Source of the DNA: Pseudomonadota bacterium
Lineage (GTDB): Bacteria; Pseudomonadota; Alphaproteobacteria; Rickettsiales; SXRF01
Length of the DNA: 6,419 nt
Direction: 5' to 3'
NCBI GenBank assembly: GCA_028873275.1
Contig: JAGWLJ010000090.1
Location: 1-6,419 of the forward strand
Part shown: piece after piece, positions 6,039 through 6,419 of the stretch
Layout of the letters: each line of letters begins with the position of its first letter
How positions within the stretch are numbered: position 1 is the stretch's first letter
Notes under the pieces: generated by a model
Seen by the model: the letters and a program-made list of their open reading frames with translations, nothing else
Database searches by the model: none
What the model was told of the DNA's origin: nothing
Made by a program: the position numbers and the translations under genes

Positions 6039-6419
6039 TTAATTCAATTCCGGGGGAGGAGGAGCAGCTTGTAGACGCTGTTCGACCATGCATAATAGGG
6101 TATCGCGCGTTTCTTGCGTTATGCGATCGATATATTCGAGAGGCCGTGCGGCATATATCTTTCGGTACAATTCAGATAACTGGTCTTCGAGATCCAAGTA
6201 TTCGAGATCATTTGTGTTTTCCGTATCACAAATTTTTTTCCATGCCGCTTTTTTTGTGTCCGGGAGCACGGAAGGATCCTTTATGAATGCACCATAATAG
6301 GCAATGGCTTCAATGGTTGCATCCAGCTTTTCATGCAATGCGGGGATGCGTGTGGCCATTCTCCAATCGCTCGGATTTTCTTTCTTGAAGGTCAGCAACA
6401 CTTCCGCTGCAAGCTGTTT
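6039..6419 (-). CDS. Unrecognised small helical protein, probably partial at its 5' end
   Basis: I do not recognise this protein. The frame ends at TAA 6041-6039 and is open to the right edge (126 codons visible). Possible internal starts are GTG 6401 (120 residues) and ATG 6359. The residues before the GTG (KQLAAE) continue the same amphipathic pattern, so the true start probably lies outside the window. The visible sequence is charged and probably helical, rich in Glu/Lys/Asp, with an Ala-Tyr-Tyr patch, ENTNDLEYLDLEDQLSELY in the middle, one Cys, and a short AAPPPPELN tail. No signal peptide, membrane segment or catalytic motif is visible. Base composition is clearly AT-richer than the rest, and codons such as ATA, TTA and CTA, uncommon elsewhere here, recur. 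It ends one base before the siroheme synthase ATG, so it may be co-transcribed with the sulfur genes, but nothing in it points to sulfur metabolism. Confidence 0.6.
   Translation of the reverse strand, partial: KQLAAEVLLTFKKENPSDWRMATRIPALHEKLDATIEAIAYYGAFIKDPSVLPDTKKAAWKKICDTENTNDLEYLDLEDQLSELYRKIYAARPLEYIDRITQETRDTLLCMVEQRLQAAPPPPELN

Noticed and set aside
1..6419. CRISPR arrays, tRNA/rRNA genes, insertion sequences or terminators
   Set aside because: No direct-repeat arrays, inverted-repeat ends, transposase motifs, RNA gene signatures or hairpin-plus-T-run terminators were seen; the window is almost entirely coding.

Overview
This window is one continuous minus-strand gene cluster for assimilatory sulfate reduction, cut at both ends. 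Reading in the direction of transcription (high to low coordinates), it holds: (1) the end of an unrecognised small helical protein; (2) a short Met8p/SirC-type siroheme synthase; (3) cysH, an Fe-S type (P)APS reductase; (4) cysD; (5) a cysN-cysC fusion; and (6) a large GltD-like FAD/Fe-S oxidoreductase that runs off the left edge after 678 codons. No gene-free stretch exceeds 2 bases. Junctions are TAA-C-ATG, ATGA, TGATG, TAA-TA-ATG and ATGA, so the whole block looks like one translationally coupled operon. Its promoter and terminator must lie outside the window.

Together the genes activate sulfate to APS (CysD + CysN), can phosphorylate APS to PAPS (CysC domain), reduce the activated sulfate to sulfite (CysH), and make the siroheme cofactor that a sulfite reductase needs. 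The sulfite reductase itself is not visible. The last gene is the least explained part. It carries a GltD-type double-[4Fe-4S] cysteine domain, an FAD fold and an NAD(P)H fold, behind an N-terminal region of about 230 residues that I do not recognise. Its coupling to cysNC suggests an electron-transfer role in this pathway, but that is inference.

The organism looks like a Gram-negative bacterium with moderately high GC (GC-biased codons, CTG and GCG/GCC favoured, and long antisense open frames). An Fe-S CysH with a GRKR-type loop, a CysNC fusion and a stand-alone siroheme synthase would fit an alphaproteobacterium, but I hold that loosely. The CysD and CysN sequences resemble the EF-1alpha-like alternative ATP sulfurylase pair more than the E. 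coli CysDN pair. The small gene at the right edge is clearly AT-richer than the rest.
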